DNA of 64,000 nt, taken from Gemmatimonadaceae bacterium. GTDB taxonomy: Bacteria; Gemmatimonadota; Gemmatimonadetes; Gemmatimonadales; Gemmatimonadaceae. The notes below the pieces were generated by a model. That model saw nothing but the letters and a program-made list of their open reading frames with translations. It was not told the DNA's origin and ran no database searches. The position numbers and the translations under genes were made by a program. The stretch is taken from NCBI GenBank assembly GCA_025358925.1, contig JANYHT010000039.1, positions 124,001 through 188,000 of the forward strand, read 5' to 3'. Positions 1 to 10,188 of the stretch are shown here, one piece after another (the first letter of the stretch is position 1; every line of letters begins with the position of its first letter).

Positions 1-1234
1 ACGGCGTGGTAAAACCGAGATACACGCCAAGTGGTATCCCTACACCCCAGAACGCGACCAGGTGGAGAATTGCGGGCACGCGCGTGTCGCCCGTACCGCG
101 TAGGACGCCGCCAGTGACTGCCTGCAACCCATCGAACACTTGAAACATACCAGCCAGTGGAATGAGTGAGACTGCCACCGCAACCGTTGCAGTTTCGTGC
201 GTATAGATCGTGGCGAGCCACGTTGGGGCGCTTAAGAATACGGCCGCACTCACGCACATGAAACCGGTGCCGCAGGCAATCGCCGCCAAGGCATCACGAC
301 GCGCGGCAATCATGTCACCGCGACCAATCGCACGTCCAACGACCGTGGTCGCCGCACCGGAAATTCCGAGCGGCACCATAAAGGTGAGTGACGCCATGTT
401 GAGCGCAATTTCGTGCCCCGCAAGCGTCGCAGTACCGAGCCATCCCATGAAGAGCGTCGTCAATCCAAACGCGAACGACTCAAAAAAGAACTGTGTCCCA
501 ATCGGTGCGCCAATGCGCAGTGTGCGTTGCAGCGGTAGCCATGCTGTCGCTTCCGGATGCCACGGTCGCAGCACGTTGCGCAGCGCAGGCCACGCAATCA
601 CGAGCGTAAGTACCGCCATGACCCACATGGCAAACGCCGTTGCATAGCCAGAGCCAATAACGCCGAGTCGCGGGGCGCCAAAATGACCAAAAACGAGAAG
701 CCAGTTGGCGACGAGATTCACAATATTCGCAACGAACACCGCAACCAGCACAGGAGTAATGCGTCGCATGGCCTGCAGCGTTTGACGCAGCACCGCGAAC
801 GCGAAAAACGGCAGTACGCCGATCGCACGACGGCGCATGTACAGCGCCGTGTCGCGTGCCACCTCGCTCGGCTGTCGTAGCGCACCGAGGACAAATTCTC
901 CAGGCATGAGCACGAGTGTGACCAACACGGCCAATCCAAGCGCGATAAGCAACCCTCGTTGCACCGCGCGCGCAGCGTCCTCGTGTGCACCAGCGCCGAT
1001 GGCTTGGGCGACAATTGGGTCAATGGCGAGCAATAGCCCCATACCAAAGATACTAACGTTGAAGAAGTACAAATTTCCCAACGCAACGGAGGCAATCGCG
1101 GCGCCGCCGAGGCGTCCAACCATCAGCGTGTCAACGACACCCATGGCTTGCATTCCAACAAAAATGAGCACGATTGGTGCAGCGAACCGTGCCATATCGC
1201 GCAGGTCGGGACCCCACGCGACCAAGCGCTTCAA
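1..1234 (-). CDS. MATE-family multidrug/Na+ efflux transporter (3' end outside window)
   Basis: I translated the open frame running off the left edge. It is a hydrophobic protein with repeated membrane segments and MATE-like stretches such as GVVDTLMVGRLGGAAIA and IGAPIGTQFFFESFAFG. MATE proteins are 12-helix inner-membrane antiporters that export cationic drugs or metabolites using Na+ or H+. The frame opens with a TTG at 1234 whose TTGA overlaps the TGA stop of the upstream amidohydrolase, which suggests translational coupling. An ATG at 1195 is the alternative start. About 411 codons are visible, against a usual 440-460, so only the last part is missing. The substrate cannot be inferred. 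Confidence 0.85.
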   Translation of the reverse strand, partial: MKRLVAWGPDLRDMARFAAPIVLIFVGMQAMGVVDTLMVGRLGGAAIASVALGNLYFFNVSIFGMGLLLAIDPIVAQAIGAGAHEDAARAVQRGLLIALGLAVLVTLVLMPGEFVLGALRQPSEVARDTALYMRRRAIGVLPFFAFAVLRQTLQAMRRITPVLVAVFVANIVNLVANWLLVFGHFGAPRLGVIGSGYATAFAMWVMAVLTLVIAWPALRNVLRPWHPEATAWLPLQRTLRIGAPIGTQFFFESFAFGLTTLFMGWLGTATLAGHEIALNMASLTFMVPLGISGAATTVVGRAIGRGDMIAARRDALAAIACGTGFMCVSAAVFLSAPTWLATIYTHETATVAVAVSLIPLAGMFQVFDGLQAVTGGVLRGTGDTRVPAILHLVAFWGVGIPLGVYLGFTTP

Positions 1235-2748
1235 CGCGTTGCCGAGCCCTTCGCTCGTGCCACCAGCTCGCGGACCTCGCGCAGGAGACGTTGCGCGTCG
1301 TACGGAATACCGTCTTTGATTGTCCACGCTACACCACCGCCCGATCCTGCCGCCGCGTCAGCGCGGGGAGGATAAAAGACCTTAAGGTCTTCCAATGGGT
1401 TGCCATTCAACACCACAAGATCGGCCAAGTAACCGGAGCGAACACGACCTAAGCGGACGTCCTCACCAAGAATCTTCGCATTGTTGGCCGTGGCGTGCTG
1501 CAGCACTTTGATGGGCTGGAATCCGGCTTCTTGCTGCAATTCAAGTTCGCGAACTAAACCGAAACCGTAAACTTGATAGATGAAGCCCGCGTCCTCGCCA
1601 GCGCCAACTATGCCACCCATCTGCTCAAAGTCCCGAACGGCTTTGAACCATATTTGATAGTTGGTTTTCCAAAACGCTTCGTCGGTACTGCTCCAATTGG
1701 CGAAGTATGATCCGTGGTTGGATGCGTCGGGCTTGAAATACTTGTCGAGTGTGGGGTGCAAGTATTGCGCAAACCATGGCTGTGTTTCCGCACGTTGCAA
1801 GTCGCGACTGGCTTCATAAATATCGAACGTGGGGTTCCACGCGACATTGCCTTTCACCATCGCGCGCAACACCTCCTGCAATTTCAACGGGTCAGCCTCT
1901 TGCCATAAATGACCGGCCCACCGAAAGCGCATCCCTTCGTCTGCATAATTGAAATTCGAAGGAAAATGTTGTGCGCCGCCTATGATGGCGGCATCCGGTA
2001 CACCGTACCAGTGCTCAATACTTGTGAGGCCGCCCGCTGCTGCGTCCCAGGCATTCGTCTCATCCACCGCCATATGATGTGCCGTGCGGAGGCCCAGCTT
2101 TTTCGCTTCGTCGAGCACGGCGCCGTAAACGTCTTTATCCATGCCAAACAACTTGATCCCGTCCACACCCATCGCTTTCAAGTCGCGCACGCGCTGCCGC
2201 GCTTCGACCTCATTGCGCGGTACCGGCATGTACGCATAGCGCGCGTACACATACACGCGCGGCGCCGCTACTTCTCCCGACAAACTGCGCGCACGAAGCT
2301 GCAACGTCTTGGCCGTTTCGCTGGACACGTCGCGAACGGTCGTGATGCCCATGCCGAGCCAAAGCTTGAGTTGATAGTCCAATGGCTGCGGAATTCCTGC
2401 GCGCTCGTCTTGCACATGACCGTGAATATTGATCAGGCCCGGCATGACATACTTGCCCGTTGCATCCAACTCGGCGCCGCCAGCCGAGGGCCGTTGCGCG
2501 GTTCCGCTCTTCACCGCCACCGGATCAATCGCAACAATATCGACGATGTGATTGCCTTCAATCACAATATCCTTGGGACCTTCCGCCGGCGTGCCGTTGC
2601 CTTCAATCACCATCGCGTTGCGGATCACCAATCGCGTTGGCCGCACCCCGTGCGTGGGCAATTGTGCAAGCAGCGCACTTGCGCTAGCGCACGAAAGCAC
2701 CACGCTCCACACCGCAAGTTGGCGGATCACTGCACGCGAACGAAGCAT
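1231..2748 (-). CDS. Secreted metal-dependent amidohydrolase (imidazolonepropionase/prolidase-like)
   Basis: This is a 505-residue member of the amidohydrolase superfamily. The first ~28 residues form a signal peptide (RSR-AVIRQ, a hydrophobic run, then LLA-Q), so the enzyme is probably periplasmic. The metal-binding HxH lies in LINIHGHV (H109/H111). Later histidines occur in TAHHMAV and SIEHWYG, and a metal-binding Asp in VGAGEDAGF. The C-terminal LADLVVLNGNPLED is typical of the small beta domain of imidazolonepropionase-like and Xaa-Pro dipeptidase-like hydrolases. The start is ATG 2748, not the upstream ATG at 2772, because GGAG sits 8 nt before it and the signal peptide then begins correctly. 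The gene follows guaA and overlaps the MATE gene. Substrate unknown. Confidence 0.85.
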   Translation of the reverse strand: MLRSRAVIRQLAVWSVVLSCASASALLAQLPTHGVRPTRLVIRNAMVIEGNGTPAEGPKDIVIEGNHIVDIVAIDPVAVKSGTAQRPSAGGAELDATGKYVMPGLINIHGHVQDERAGIPQPLDYQLKLWLGMGITTVRDVSSETAKTLQLRARSLSGEVAAPRVYVYARYAYMPVPRNEVEARQRVRDLKAMGVDGIKLFGMDKDVYGAVLDEAKKLGLRTAHHMAVDETNAWDAAAGGLTSIEHWYGVPDAAIIGGAQHFPSNFNYADEGMRFRWAGHLWQEADPLKLQEVLRAMVKGNVAWNPTFDIYEASRDLQRAETQPWFAQYLHPTLDKYFKPDASNHGSYFANWSSTDEAFWKTNYQIWFKAVRDFEQMGGIVGAGEDAGFIYQVYGFGLVRELELQQEAGFQPIKVLQHATANNAKILGEDVRLGRVRSGYLADLVVLNGNPLEDLKVFYPPRADAAAGSGGGVAWTIKDGIPYDAQRLLREVRELVARAKGSATR

Positions 2749-2762
2749 CGTTGTCTCCAGTA

Positions 2763-4307
2763 TTATTCCCACTCGATGGTTGCCGGTGGCTTCGAGCTAA
2801 TGTCGTATACCACGCGATTCACGCCGTCAACTTCGTTAATGATCCGATTAGAAATGCGTCCTAACACCTCGGGAGGGAAGGCGTACCAGTCAGCAGTCAT
2901 CCCGTCCGTGCTGGTGACGGCGCGCAAAGCGATGACGTGCTCATATGTGCGACTGTCGCCCATAACGCCAACAGAGCGCACGGGAAGAAAAACCGCGAAC
3001 GCTTGCCAGATGTCATCATACAGGCCCGCCGAGCGAATCTCGTCAAGATAAATTGCATCCGCACGACGCAGAATATCGAGTGCATGTGGTGTTACGTCAC
3101 CGAGTACGCGAATCGCGAGGCCAGGACCGGGAAACGGATGTCGCCCAACCATCTCTTCAGGCAATCCCAGTTCGCGACCAACATTGCGTACCTCGTCCTT
3201 AAATAACTCACGCAGCGGTTCGATGAGCGTGAACATCATGTCGGGCTTGAGGCCGCCAACATTGTGATGCGTCTTGATCGTCGCTGACGGGCCGCCTTTC
3301 GCACTCACAGATTCGATCACATCTGGATACAAGGTGCCCTGAACTAAGAACGTGGCCTGCTCGCCAGCATCAGCCGACGCATCTTCGAAGACATCGATAA
3401 ACGTGTGACCGATGATCTTCCGCTTTTTTTCGGGATCCCCTTCACCAGCCAGGGCACTGAGAAACCGATCCTCCGCACGAACAGTGATGAGCTTCATCCC
3501 TAGGTGCGCGCGCATGGTACGTTCGACTTGTTCTCGTTCATGCAACCGGAGTAAACCAGTGTCAACAAAAATACAGGTGAGCTGATCACCGATCGCGCGA
3601 TGCACCAACGCCGCCGCAACGCTCGAGTCAACACCACCCGATAAACCGCAAATGACCTGTCGATCACCGACGAGCGCGCGAATCTTAGCGATTTCCAGAT
3701 CGACGAAATGTCCCGGCGTCCAGTCGGGTGTGCACCCGCAAATCTCGAATAGGAAATTCTGAACAATCTCTGCGCCACGCACCGTATGCGCGACCTCAGA
3801 ATGAAATTGCACCGCGTGTATAGGCTTCGATGCGTGCCGAAACCCTGCCACCACGTTGTGTCCGCTCCGCGCGGTCACCACGTACCCCGGCGGAACGAGC
3901 TCCACGTGATCGCCGTGGCTCATCCAGACCGTTGTTCGTTCGGCAACATCGAAGCCGGCAAAGACTCCAGCATTCTCGGCGATCACAATTTCCGCGCGAC
4001 CATATTCCCGTCGACCACCGCCAACGACAGCACCGCCTTCGAGATGCGCAATGAGCTGCATCCCGTAACAGACCCCAAGGACGGGCGCGACATCGAGGAC
4101 GTCACGCGGAATCGTTGGCGCGTCAATATCCGTAACGGAACTTGGTCCACCGGATAACACAATGCCGTCGGGCTTCCACTCGCGAATCCATTCGAGGGAG
4201 CGCGTGGGTGGATGGATCTCGGAGTACACGCGCGCTTCGCGAACACGTCGCGCGATAAGTTGGGTGAATTGCGATCCGCAATCGAGAATCAGTATGCGAC
4301 TCCCCAT
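2763..4307 (-). CDS. guaA: GMP synthase (glutamine-hydrolysing)
   Basis: GMP synthase converts XMP, glutamine and ATP to GMP in purine synthesis. The 514-residue length fits the family. The N-terminal class I amidotransferase has nucleophile C80 in GVCYGMQ and H169/E171 in VQFHSEV. The ATP-pyrophosphatase domain has the PP-loop SGGVDSS (223-229), and the C-terminal dimerisation domain ends in KPPATIEWE. The start is ATG 4307, which shares one base with the TGA of the upstream phosphodiesterase (TGATG) and has GGAAG about 7 nt before it. The longer frame to 4406 lies inside the upstream gene and is rejected. Confidence 0.97.
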   Translation of the reverse strand: MGSRILILDCGSQFTQLIARRVREARVYSEIHPPTRSLEWIREWKPDGIVLSGGPSSVTDIDAPTIPRDVLDVAPVLGVCYGMQLIAHLEGGAVVGGGRREYGRAEIVIAENAGVFAGFDVAERTTVWMSHGDHVELVPPGYVVTARSGHNVVAGFRHASKPIHAVQFHSEVAHTVRGAEIVQNFLFEICGCTPDWTPGHFVDLEIAKIRALVGDRQVICGLSGGVDSSVAAALVHRAIGDQLTCIFVDTGLLRLHEREQVERTMRAHLGMKLITVRAEDRFLSALAGEGDPEKKRKIIGHTFIDVFEDASADAGEQATFLVQGTLYPDVIESVSAKGGPSATIKTHHNVGGLKPDMMFTLIEPLRELFKDEVRNVGRELGLPEEMVGRHPFPGPGLAIRVLGDVTPHALDILRRADAIYLDEIRSAGLYDDIWQAFAVFLPVRSVGVMGDSRTYEHVIALRAVTSTDGMTADWYAFPPEVLGRISNRIINEVDGVNRVVYDISSKPPATIEWE

Positions 4308-4819
4308 CAGTACTTCCATTCTGGACCGGAGAGCTTCAGAAACTCGACCGATTTTGTGTCGAGATCGAGAATTGCACCTGTCGGTGCACCGTGTAGCCAC
4401 CCGCACCCTTCACCGGGATTGACGAGCAGCGAATCACCACGCGCTTTCATTTCCGGGACGTGCGTAAAGCCGTGCACAATCACCTCATGACCATCGATCG
4501 ATCGTTGGTGGACATCAGCGAGATCGTGAATGAGCAATACGGACTTGCCCTGCAAGTCAAAACTGTGCGGTGACTCATACAACTCAGCCGCACCGAATCC
4601 AGTTTGCGCGGCGGCGAGCAGCGCGTCACGATCTCCATCATTCCGTCCAAACACGCCGAGCAACGGCACCGAGAGATCATGAAACGGCTGAAGCGCAAAC
4701 GGTGAGCAATAGTCTCCCGCGTGCATGATCAGTGACACACCACCGGCAATCATCTGCTCGAGCAGTTCACGAATAGCAGGTAAACGATCGTGCGTGTCCG
4801 ACAACAATCCGATGCGCAT
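4307..4819 (-). CDS. YfcE/MJ0936-type metallophosphodiesterase
   Basis: This is a 170-residue cytoplasmic phosphoesterase of the calcineurin-like superfamily. The metal-binding set is visible in order: D8xH10 in LLSDTH, HAGDY, GRNDGD, LLIHD and the closing HGFTH. These match YfcE/MJ0936 enzymes, which hydrolyse phosphodiesters in vitro but have poorly known physiological substrates. The start is ATG 4819, sharing a base with the lysA stop (TGATG) and preceded by GGAGAA, rather than the ATG at 4834. It is coupled to lysA upstream and guaA downstream, so the operon gives no clear substrate hint. Confidence 0.88.
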   Translation of the reverse strand: MRIGLLSDTHDRLPAIRELLEQMIAGGVSLIMHAGDYCSPFALQPFHDLSVPLLGVFGRNDGDRDALLAAAQTGFGAAELYESPHSFDLQGKSVLLIHDLADVHQRSIDGHEVIVHGFTHVPEMKARGDSLLVNPGEGCGWLHGAPTGAILDLDTKSVEFLKLSGPEWKY

Positions 4820-6120
4820 CAGGCAGTTCTCCACTGGAGGTGCGCGCGTTCAAGGCGCACTAAGTCTTCGTAACGTTCGCGCTCAGTAATCACGGCGAAG
4901 CGGTCGGCATCCACGAGTACCTCTGCTGGACGAGTCCGCGAGTTGTAGTTTGACGCCATGGTGTAGCCATACGCGCCAGTTGTGAGCACCGCGAGCAAGG
5001 CGCCCGCCTGCACATCCGGTAGTTCTCGTTGCTTGGCGTAGAAATCGCCCGACTCACACACTGGGCCTACGACGTCGGCAATCACCGTGCCTTCGGTGAT
5101 ATTTATTGGAACAATGCCGTGATACGCCTGATACAGCGCAGGGCGCATCAAGTCGTTCATCGCCGCGTCCGTGACGACGAAATCTTTGCCGGCTGCATGT
5201 TTGCGATACAAGACTTCAGTGAGGAGCACGCCCGATTCTGCGACGATGAAACGCCCCGGTTCAAGCACCAGCGAGAGCCCGCTCGCGCTCACCGCGTCGC
5301 GGACGAGACGCGCGTACTCATCGACGTCGGCTTCGGGATCTCCGGGCGCGTAAGGCACCGCAAGCCCTCCACCGACGTCCATACATTGTAACTCGTGCCC
5401 TTGCGCCCGCATTACGGCAATAGCCTGCAACAGCCGTGGCAATGCCTCGCGCATCGGGTCCGCATTCGCGATCTGCGAACCGAGATGCATGCCGAGCCCA
5501 CGCAAGGCAACGTTGGGCAATTCATGAATCAATGCGCCAATACGCTCAACGTCATCACGCGGAATGCCAAACTTCTGCCCCTTCTCCCCAGTCTTGATGT
5601 ACGCATGCGGCGTGTCAACGGTGACTTCCGGATTTATACGCAATGCCACCGGCGCGACGACGCCGCGTCGTCGCGCCAGTGCGGCTACGGTCACGAGTTC
5701 AGCTTCTGACTCGATGTTGATCAGTTGCACGCGCGCGTCGAGTGCGGCGTCAATTTCGCGCGCCGTTTTCCCGACGCCACTAAACACCACGTCGACGCCA
5801 GCAAATCCCGCTTCGTGTGCACGATACAGCTCTCCACCCGACACGATATCCACGCCAGCGCCAAGTTCGTGTAGCAGCCGAAGAATCGCGAGACTGGAAT
5901 TTGCCTTCATCGCGAAATGGATGCGATGTGGTACGGACGCGAAAGCCTGTGCCAATTGTTGGTAGCGCGCGCGAATGCTGTTGGCGCTGTACACATAGCA
6001 TGGCGTGCCGACGGCAGCGGCGATTACGCCCAGCGGCACACCTTCGGCATGCAGCGCGCCGTCCACGCGCGGGAACGCACCGACCGGCATCACGTGCGCA
6101 TTCAGTACGACCGCGCCCAC
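4819..6120 (-). CDS. lysA: Diaminopimelate decarboxylase
   Basis: LysA is a PLP enzyme that decarboxylates meso-diaminopimelate to L-lysine. The alanine-racemase-fold barrel carries the PLP lysine in FAMKANSSLA, the conserved HLGSQI segment, a Gly-rich phosphate site in MDVGGGLAV, and the active-site Cys in the CESGD motif. GAYGYTMASNYNSR lies near the C terminus. Length (433 aa) is normal. The GTG at 6120 starts inside the end of proS (19-nt overlap); an ATG at 6090 would also give a complete enzyme, and no Shine-Dalgarno clearly decides. The other lysine genes are about 40 kb away in this window, so lysA is separate from the dap operon. Confidence 0.95.
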   Translation of the reverse strand: MGAVVLNAHVMPVGAFPRVDGALHAEGVPLGVIAAAVGTPCYVYSANSIRARYQQLAQAFASVPHRIHFAMKANSSLAILRLLHELGAGVDIVSGGELYRAHEAGFAGVDVVFSGVGKTAREIDAALDARVQLINIESEAELVTVAALARRRGVVAPVALRINPEVTVDTPHAYIKTGEKGQKFGIPRDDVERIGALIHELPNVALRGLGMHLGSQIANADPMREALPRLLQAIAVMRAQGHELQCMDVGGGLAVPYAPGDPEADVDEYARLVRDAVSASGLSLVLEPGRFIVAESGVLLTEVLYRKHAAGKDFVVTDAAMNDLMRPALYQAYHGIVPINITEGTVIADVVGPVCESGDFYAKQRELPDVQAGALLAVLTTGAYGYTMASNYNSRTRPAEVLVDADRFAVITERERYEDLVRLERAHLQWRTA

Positions 6121-7571
6121 AGCACTTCAAATTTGGCGGGCTCCCCGGTCACCATACAGGTGGTTGGCGCGACCTGCGACCGAAACTCCGCGTCGGGAAT
6201 GCAGCGAATCGTGGCCTTGGTTTCTTCTTTGACACGCGCTTCGACTGCTGGGTCACCATTCCAGCCAGCGTAGACGAACGCGCCATCACCGGCCATGATT
6301 TCCTTGAAGCGATCGTAACTAATCCGCTCGCGAATGGTGTGCGCTTCCATGCGCGCGCGTGCGGCAGCCAACATGTCGTCCTGGATCTGCTGCAGCACGA
6401 TTGGGAGTTCGGCGCGCAGCGCATCCCACGCGATGGGGCGCTTCTCTCGTGTGTCGCGCCGCACCAACATGCCCGACGCAGCGGCTAAATCTCGTGGACC
6501 GATCTCGAGACGTAACGGAATGCCCCGTAACTCCCAGTGATAATATTTCGCGCCCGGTTTAATGCCGACCCGTTCATCCACGTGCACGCGAATACGCTCA
6601 TGATCGGGACGCGTAAAGCTGCCGAGTTCGTCCGAGATACGCTTCGCCGCTTCGATGGTGGCCGCACGCTCATCGTCCGTCTTGTAGATCGGGACGATCA
6701 CAACCTGAATGGGCGTGAGTTTGGGCGTGAGCCGGAGGCCCGCGTCATCGCCATGTGTCATCACTAATCCACCCACCATGCGCGTCGACACCCCCCAGCT
6801 CGTGTTCCACGCAAAGGCTTCGGTGCCCTGCTCTGTTTGGAACTTGAGATCGAACGCTTTCGCGAAGTTTTGTCCAAGGTTATGCGACGTGCCCGCTTGC
6901 AACGCCTTATTGTCCTGCATCATCGCTTCACACGAATATGTTCGGAGCGCTCCAGCAAACTTTTCCGAATCGGTCTTCAATCCCGTGATCACGGGCATGG
7001 CCATGTACGCTTCCATGAACGTACGATAGACTCCAAGCATCTTGCGGGTTTCGTGTTCCGCCTCGTCGTGTGTCACGTGCGCGGTGTGCCCTTCTTGCCA
7101 CAAAAATTCCATCGTTCGCAAGAACAACCGCGTGCGCATTTCCCACCGTACCACGTTGGCCCACTGGTTGTACAGCAATGGAAGATCCCGATAGCTCTGC
7201 ACCCACTTCGCAAACATTGAGTAGATGATTGTTTCCGAGGTTGGACGCACAACCAATCGCTCTTCGAGCAGCTTACCTCCGCCATGCGTCACGACCGCGC
7301 ACTCCGGAGCAAAGCCTTCCACATGCTCCGCTTCTTTCGACAGAAAGCTTTCGGGAATGAACAATGGAAAATACGCGTTCACATGACCAGTCGCTTTAAA
7401 CATGTCATCCAGCGCGCGCTGCATGCGCTCCCAGACACCATACCCATGCGGACGAATCACCATGCATCCACGCACCGGCGAGTAGTCGGCCAGTTCGGAT
7501 CGCAATACGAGTTCGTTATACCAGTCGCTGAAGTTTTCAGCACGGGTTGGCAACTTCTTGTCGTCACTCAT
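6102..7571 (-). CDS. proS: Prolyl-tRNA synthetase, type 3 (archaeal/eukaryal-like)
   Basis: This class II aminoacyl-tRNA synthetase charges tRNA-Pro. At 489 residues it lacks the large editing insertion of the common bacterial enzyme. It has the shorter type's motifs: RPTSETIIYSMF, the SYRDLPLLYNQW stretch, and the motif 2 region FLRTMEFLWQEGHTAH. It ends with a C-terminal tyrosine (LWARSY), a trait of the archaeal/eukaryal group. The C-terminal domain that often binds zinc shows only two cysteines here, so the zinc site may be degenerate. Start ATG 7571 overlaps the hisS stop as ATGA and has AGGAA 7 nt upstream. Confidence 0.96.
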   Translation of the reverse strand: MSDDKKLPTRAENFSDWYNELVLRSELADYSPVRGCMVIRPHGYGVWERMQRALDDMFKATGHVNAYFPLFIPESFLSKEAEHVEGFAPECAVVTHGGGKLLEERLVVRPTSETIIYSMFAKWVQSYRDLPLLYNQWANVVRWEMRTRLFLRTMEFLWQEGHTAHVTHDEAEHETRKMLGVYRTFMEAYMAMPVITGLKTDSEKFAGALRTYSCEAMMQDNKALQAGTSHNLGQNFAKAFDLKFQTEQGTEAFAWNTSWGVSTRMVGGLVMTHGDDAGLRLTPKLTPIQVVIVPIYKTDDERAATIEAAKRISDELGSFTRPDHERIRVHVDERVGIKPGAKYYHWELRGIPLRLEIGPRDLAAASGMLVRRDTREKRPIAWDALRAELPIVLQQIQDDMLAAARARMEAHTIRERISYDRFKEIMAGDGAFVYAGWNGDPAVEARVKEETKATIRCIPDAEFRSQVAPTTCMVTGEPAKFEVLWARSY

Positions 7572-8890
7572 GATTTCGTTCCTGTCGTCGTCGACACCCA
7601 AGTCACTAGGTCGTCAAGCGTTGTGAATGTGACATCGTCGTGTCCGGCGCGGCGTACTCGCCACTTCCGTGAATGCACCGGAGGTGCATCTGCGACTTCG
7701 GGATCGACGATCACGAACGCCGCAGCGCCCGCCTTTCGACCTGACTCGAATTGCTTGTCCAATTTCTGTGCGCGGAGCGAAAACTCCACGACCCGGCCGC
7801 TCTGTCGCAGCGCAGTTGCCGTACCCAACATTGCCGACGGAAAATCTGCGTCGAGCGGCGATTGCGAAACCCAGTATTCAACCGGTGATGTGAGGCGTGG
7901 CATCAATCCCCGATCCCGCAACAACTCGCCGAGCACGACGTCGCCCATGCCAAAGCCAAGCGCGGGCAACTCTGTCCCACCAAGCGACGCCAACAGCGCG
8001 TCGTAGCGACCACCACCGCAGATCGCGCGAAAGTCACCCTTGGCGTCGAACAGTTCGAAGACAATGCCCGTGTAGTACGCGAGCCCTCGCACGATTGTCA
8101 GATCAAACTTCACCCACGACGCCACACCCAATGCATCGGCGTGCGCGAGATATGTGGCGAATCGAGCGATGGGCTCCGCGACCGCAGGCGCGCTGCCGTA
8201 CCGGGCTTGCACTGCGGAAAAATCGAGCGCGCCGAAACCGAGAATGCACTCCGCAACATCAGGGGCGATCGCGGCCGCTGCAAGCCTTTCGAATGACACG
8301 TCGCGCGGCTGGCGGTCCAACTTATCGAGCACCGCATATACCGCATCCCACGCCGATGCGGGAATCGCTAAATGCTCCAACAACCCATTGAGGAGTCGTC
8401 GATCTGACACGCGCGCCCGTACGTCGTCGGACGTCAGTCCAAATGCACGCATGATCTCAATCGCGATCGACAGCAACTCCGCATCGGCCGTCACATCGGT
8501 CTCACCAACGAGATCGACATTGAGCTGATAGTGCTCGCGCAATCGCCCTTTCTGCGTACGCTCGTACCGAAACAGTTGTGGAATGGAGAACCATCGCACC
8601 GGCTTTCGGAGTGCCTGTGCACGTGCGCCAACCATGCGCGCGAACGTCGGTGTCATCTCCGGTCGCATCGCCACAGCGCGCTCACCTTTGTCGACAAAAC
8701 TGTACAACTGCGTGACAATCTCATCGCCACTCTTTTGCGTGTACAAGTCCAGCGGTTCAAGCGGCGGCCCGTCGTACTCGACAAACGAATAGCGCCGCAC
8801 GATGCGGCGCCAAGTGTCAAAAATGTGGGCTCGCTCTGCGAACTGCTCCGGGTAGAAGTCTCGAAACCCCGGTAATGGTTGTGGTGGCAT
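7568..8890 (-). CDS. hisS: Histidyl-tRNA synthetase
   Basis: HisRS attaches histidine to tRNA-His. The 440-residue protein begins with the typical LPGFRDFYPEQ. It carries motif 2 as FRYERTQKGRLREHYQLNVDLVG, the histidine-binding motif as GLAYYTGIVFELFD, and motif 3 as ALGFGMGDVVL, followed by a C-terminal anticodon-binding domain (about 340-440). The ATG at 8890 lies 9 nt after the folC stop, and the stop overlaps proS as ATGA, so folC-hisS-proS should be cotranscribed and translationally coupled. Confidence 0.96.
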   Translation of the reverse strand: MPPQPLPGFRDFYPEQFAERAHIFDTWRRIVRRYSFVEYDGPPLEPLDLYTQKSGDEIVTQLYSFVDKGERAVAMRPEMTPTFARMVGARAQALRKPVRWFSIPQLFRYERTQKGRLREHYQLNVDLVGETDVTADAELLSIAIEIMRAFGLTSDDVRARVSDRRLLNGLLEHLAIPASAWDAVYAVLDKLDRQPRDVSFERLAAAAIAPDVAECILGFGALDFSAVQARYGSAPAVAEPIARFATYLAHADALGVASWVKFDLTIVRGLAYYTGIVFELFDAKGDFRAICGGGRYDALLASLGGTELPALGFGMGDVVLGELLRDRGLMPRLTSPVEYWVSQSPLDADFPSAMLGTATALRQSGRVVEFSLRAQKLDKQFESGRKAGAAAFVIVDPEVADAPPVHSRKWRVRRAGHDDVTFTTLDDLVTWVSTTTGTKS

Positions 8891-8899
8891 CCCTGCAAG

Positions 8900-10174
8900 T
8901 TACCGAGCGAGCGGATCGACCTGCAAGCGCTCCATCGCGTCTCCCACAGTATGAAACGATCCGGACACGAGGACCGTCGCTCCAAACGCGGCGGCGCGCT
9001 GCAACGCAACGTCGAATTGGTCCACACGCGTGGCCCGGATACCCGCCGCTACGGCCCACGCTTCCACCTCATCCAGATTCCACGCACGCGACGCCGGAGC
9101 GGTAGGCGCGGCCGTAAGAAAGATTTGCTCAGCAACCGCTGCGATTGCGAGCAAAATGCCACGCCAATCTTTGTCCTTCAGCACGCACACTACCGCAGCA
9201 ATCGGGGTCGACACGCCAACATTCACGAGGTTCGCCGCAACGGTTGCGGCGCCGTCGGGATTATGTGCGACATCAAAAAGCCACGCGTTCCATCGATGAA
9301 ATCGTCCGGCCAACTGTACGCCAGCGAGGAGCACCTCCGCGTTCTCGGCAATTGCGCGCCACCGGCCACCGGCCGCTTGTAGCATGGCGATGGCCACTGC
9401 CGCGTTGTGCGCTTGGAATTCGCCGATGAGCGGCGTTTGAAGCCGCCGCGAGGCGCCGCGCGCGGTGAGCGTAAAGCTGGTTCCAGCGCCGTCCACGTGC
9501 ACGTCACTCACGTGCCAATCACGCCCTGTCACCAAAATCGGTGTCGCGCCCACTGTTGTCGCATGCGCGGTCAACACATCGCGAATGTGCACACGCGTGT
9601 CGCCCACCACCGCGGCGGCACCACGCTTAAAGATGCCGGCCTTCTCGCCAGCAATTTCCTCCAGTGTCTCGCCGAGATACTCCACATGATCGAAGCCAAT
9701 TTGTGTGACGGCCGCAACAAGCGGTTGCACCACATTCGTGGCATCAAGCCGTCCACCTAAACCAACTTCGACTACCGCGACGTCCACCAATTGCTCCGCA
9801 AAATATGCGAGCGCCATGGCGGTCGTTGCTTCGAAAAACGTGGCGCCGATCCGCGCCATCTCTGGCTCCCAATGCGTAAGCCAAGTCGTAATCGACGCCT
9901 TCGGCATTGGTGCGCCATTTACGACGATGCGTTCAGAAAAATCAACGAGATGCGGTGACGTATATCGTCCAACACGCAGCCCAGAGCCGCGCAGCATCGC
10001 GTCCAACGTCGCAACCGTACTGCCTTTGCCATTCGTGCCGGCAACGTGAAAGACTGGATATGCGAGATGCGGGTTCCCCACGAGCGACAGCATTTCGGAC
10101 ACGCGACCCAATCCGAGTCGCCATGCGCCGCCCGTCAATGCGAAGAGTCGCTCCAGCGCCGCTTCGTACGCCAC
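8900..10174 (-). CDS. folC: Bifunctional folylpolyglutamate synthase / dihydrofolate synthase
   Basis: FolC adds glutamate to dihydropteroate and to folates. The Mur-ligase-like ATP site is VAGTNGKGSTVATLD near residue 45, followed by GRYTSPHLVDFSERI. The central catalytic domain has GLGGRLDATNVV and the C-terminal domain has LFDVAHNPDGAATVAANL. Length (424 aa) is normal. The start is GTG 10174, 14 nt after the accD stop, with only a weak upstream Shine-Dalgarno. The accD-folC pairing is common in bacteria and supports the call. Confidence 0.95.
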   Translation of the reverse strand: MAYEAALERLFALTGGAWRLGLGRVSEMLSLVGNPHLAYPVFHVAGTNGKGSTVATLDAMLRGSGLRVGRYTSPHLVDFSERIVVNGAPMPKASITTWLTHWEPEMARIGATFFEATTAMALAYFAEQLVDVAVVEVGLGGRLDATNVVQPLVAAVTQIGFDHVEYLGETLEEIAGEKAGIFKRGAAAVVGDTRVHIRDVLTAHATTVGATPILVTGRDWHVSDVHVDGAGTSFTLTARGASRRLQTPLIGEFQAHNAAVAIAMLQAAGGRWRAIAENAEVLLAGVQLAGRFHRWNAWLFDVAHNPDGAATVAANLVNVGVSTPIAAVVCVLKDKDWRGILLAIAAVAEQIFLTAAPTAPASRAWNLDEVEAWAVAAGIRATRVDQFDVALQRAAAFGATVLVSGSFHTVGDAMERLQVDPLAR

Positions 10175-10188
10175 GGTGGACGGCAGCG

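Noticed and set aside
1909-3051. 380-codon + strand frame
   Set aside because: It crosses the amidohydrolase/guaA border in antisense and has His/Arg-rich shadow composition.
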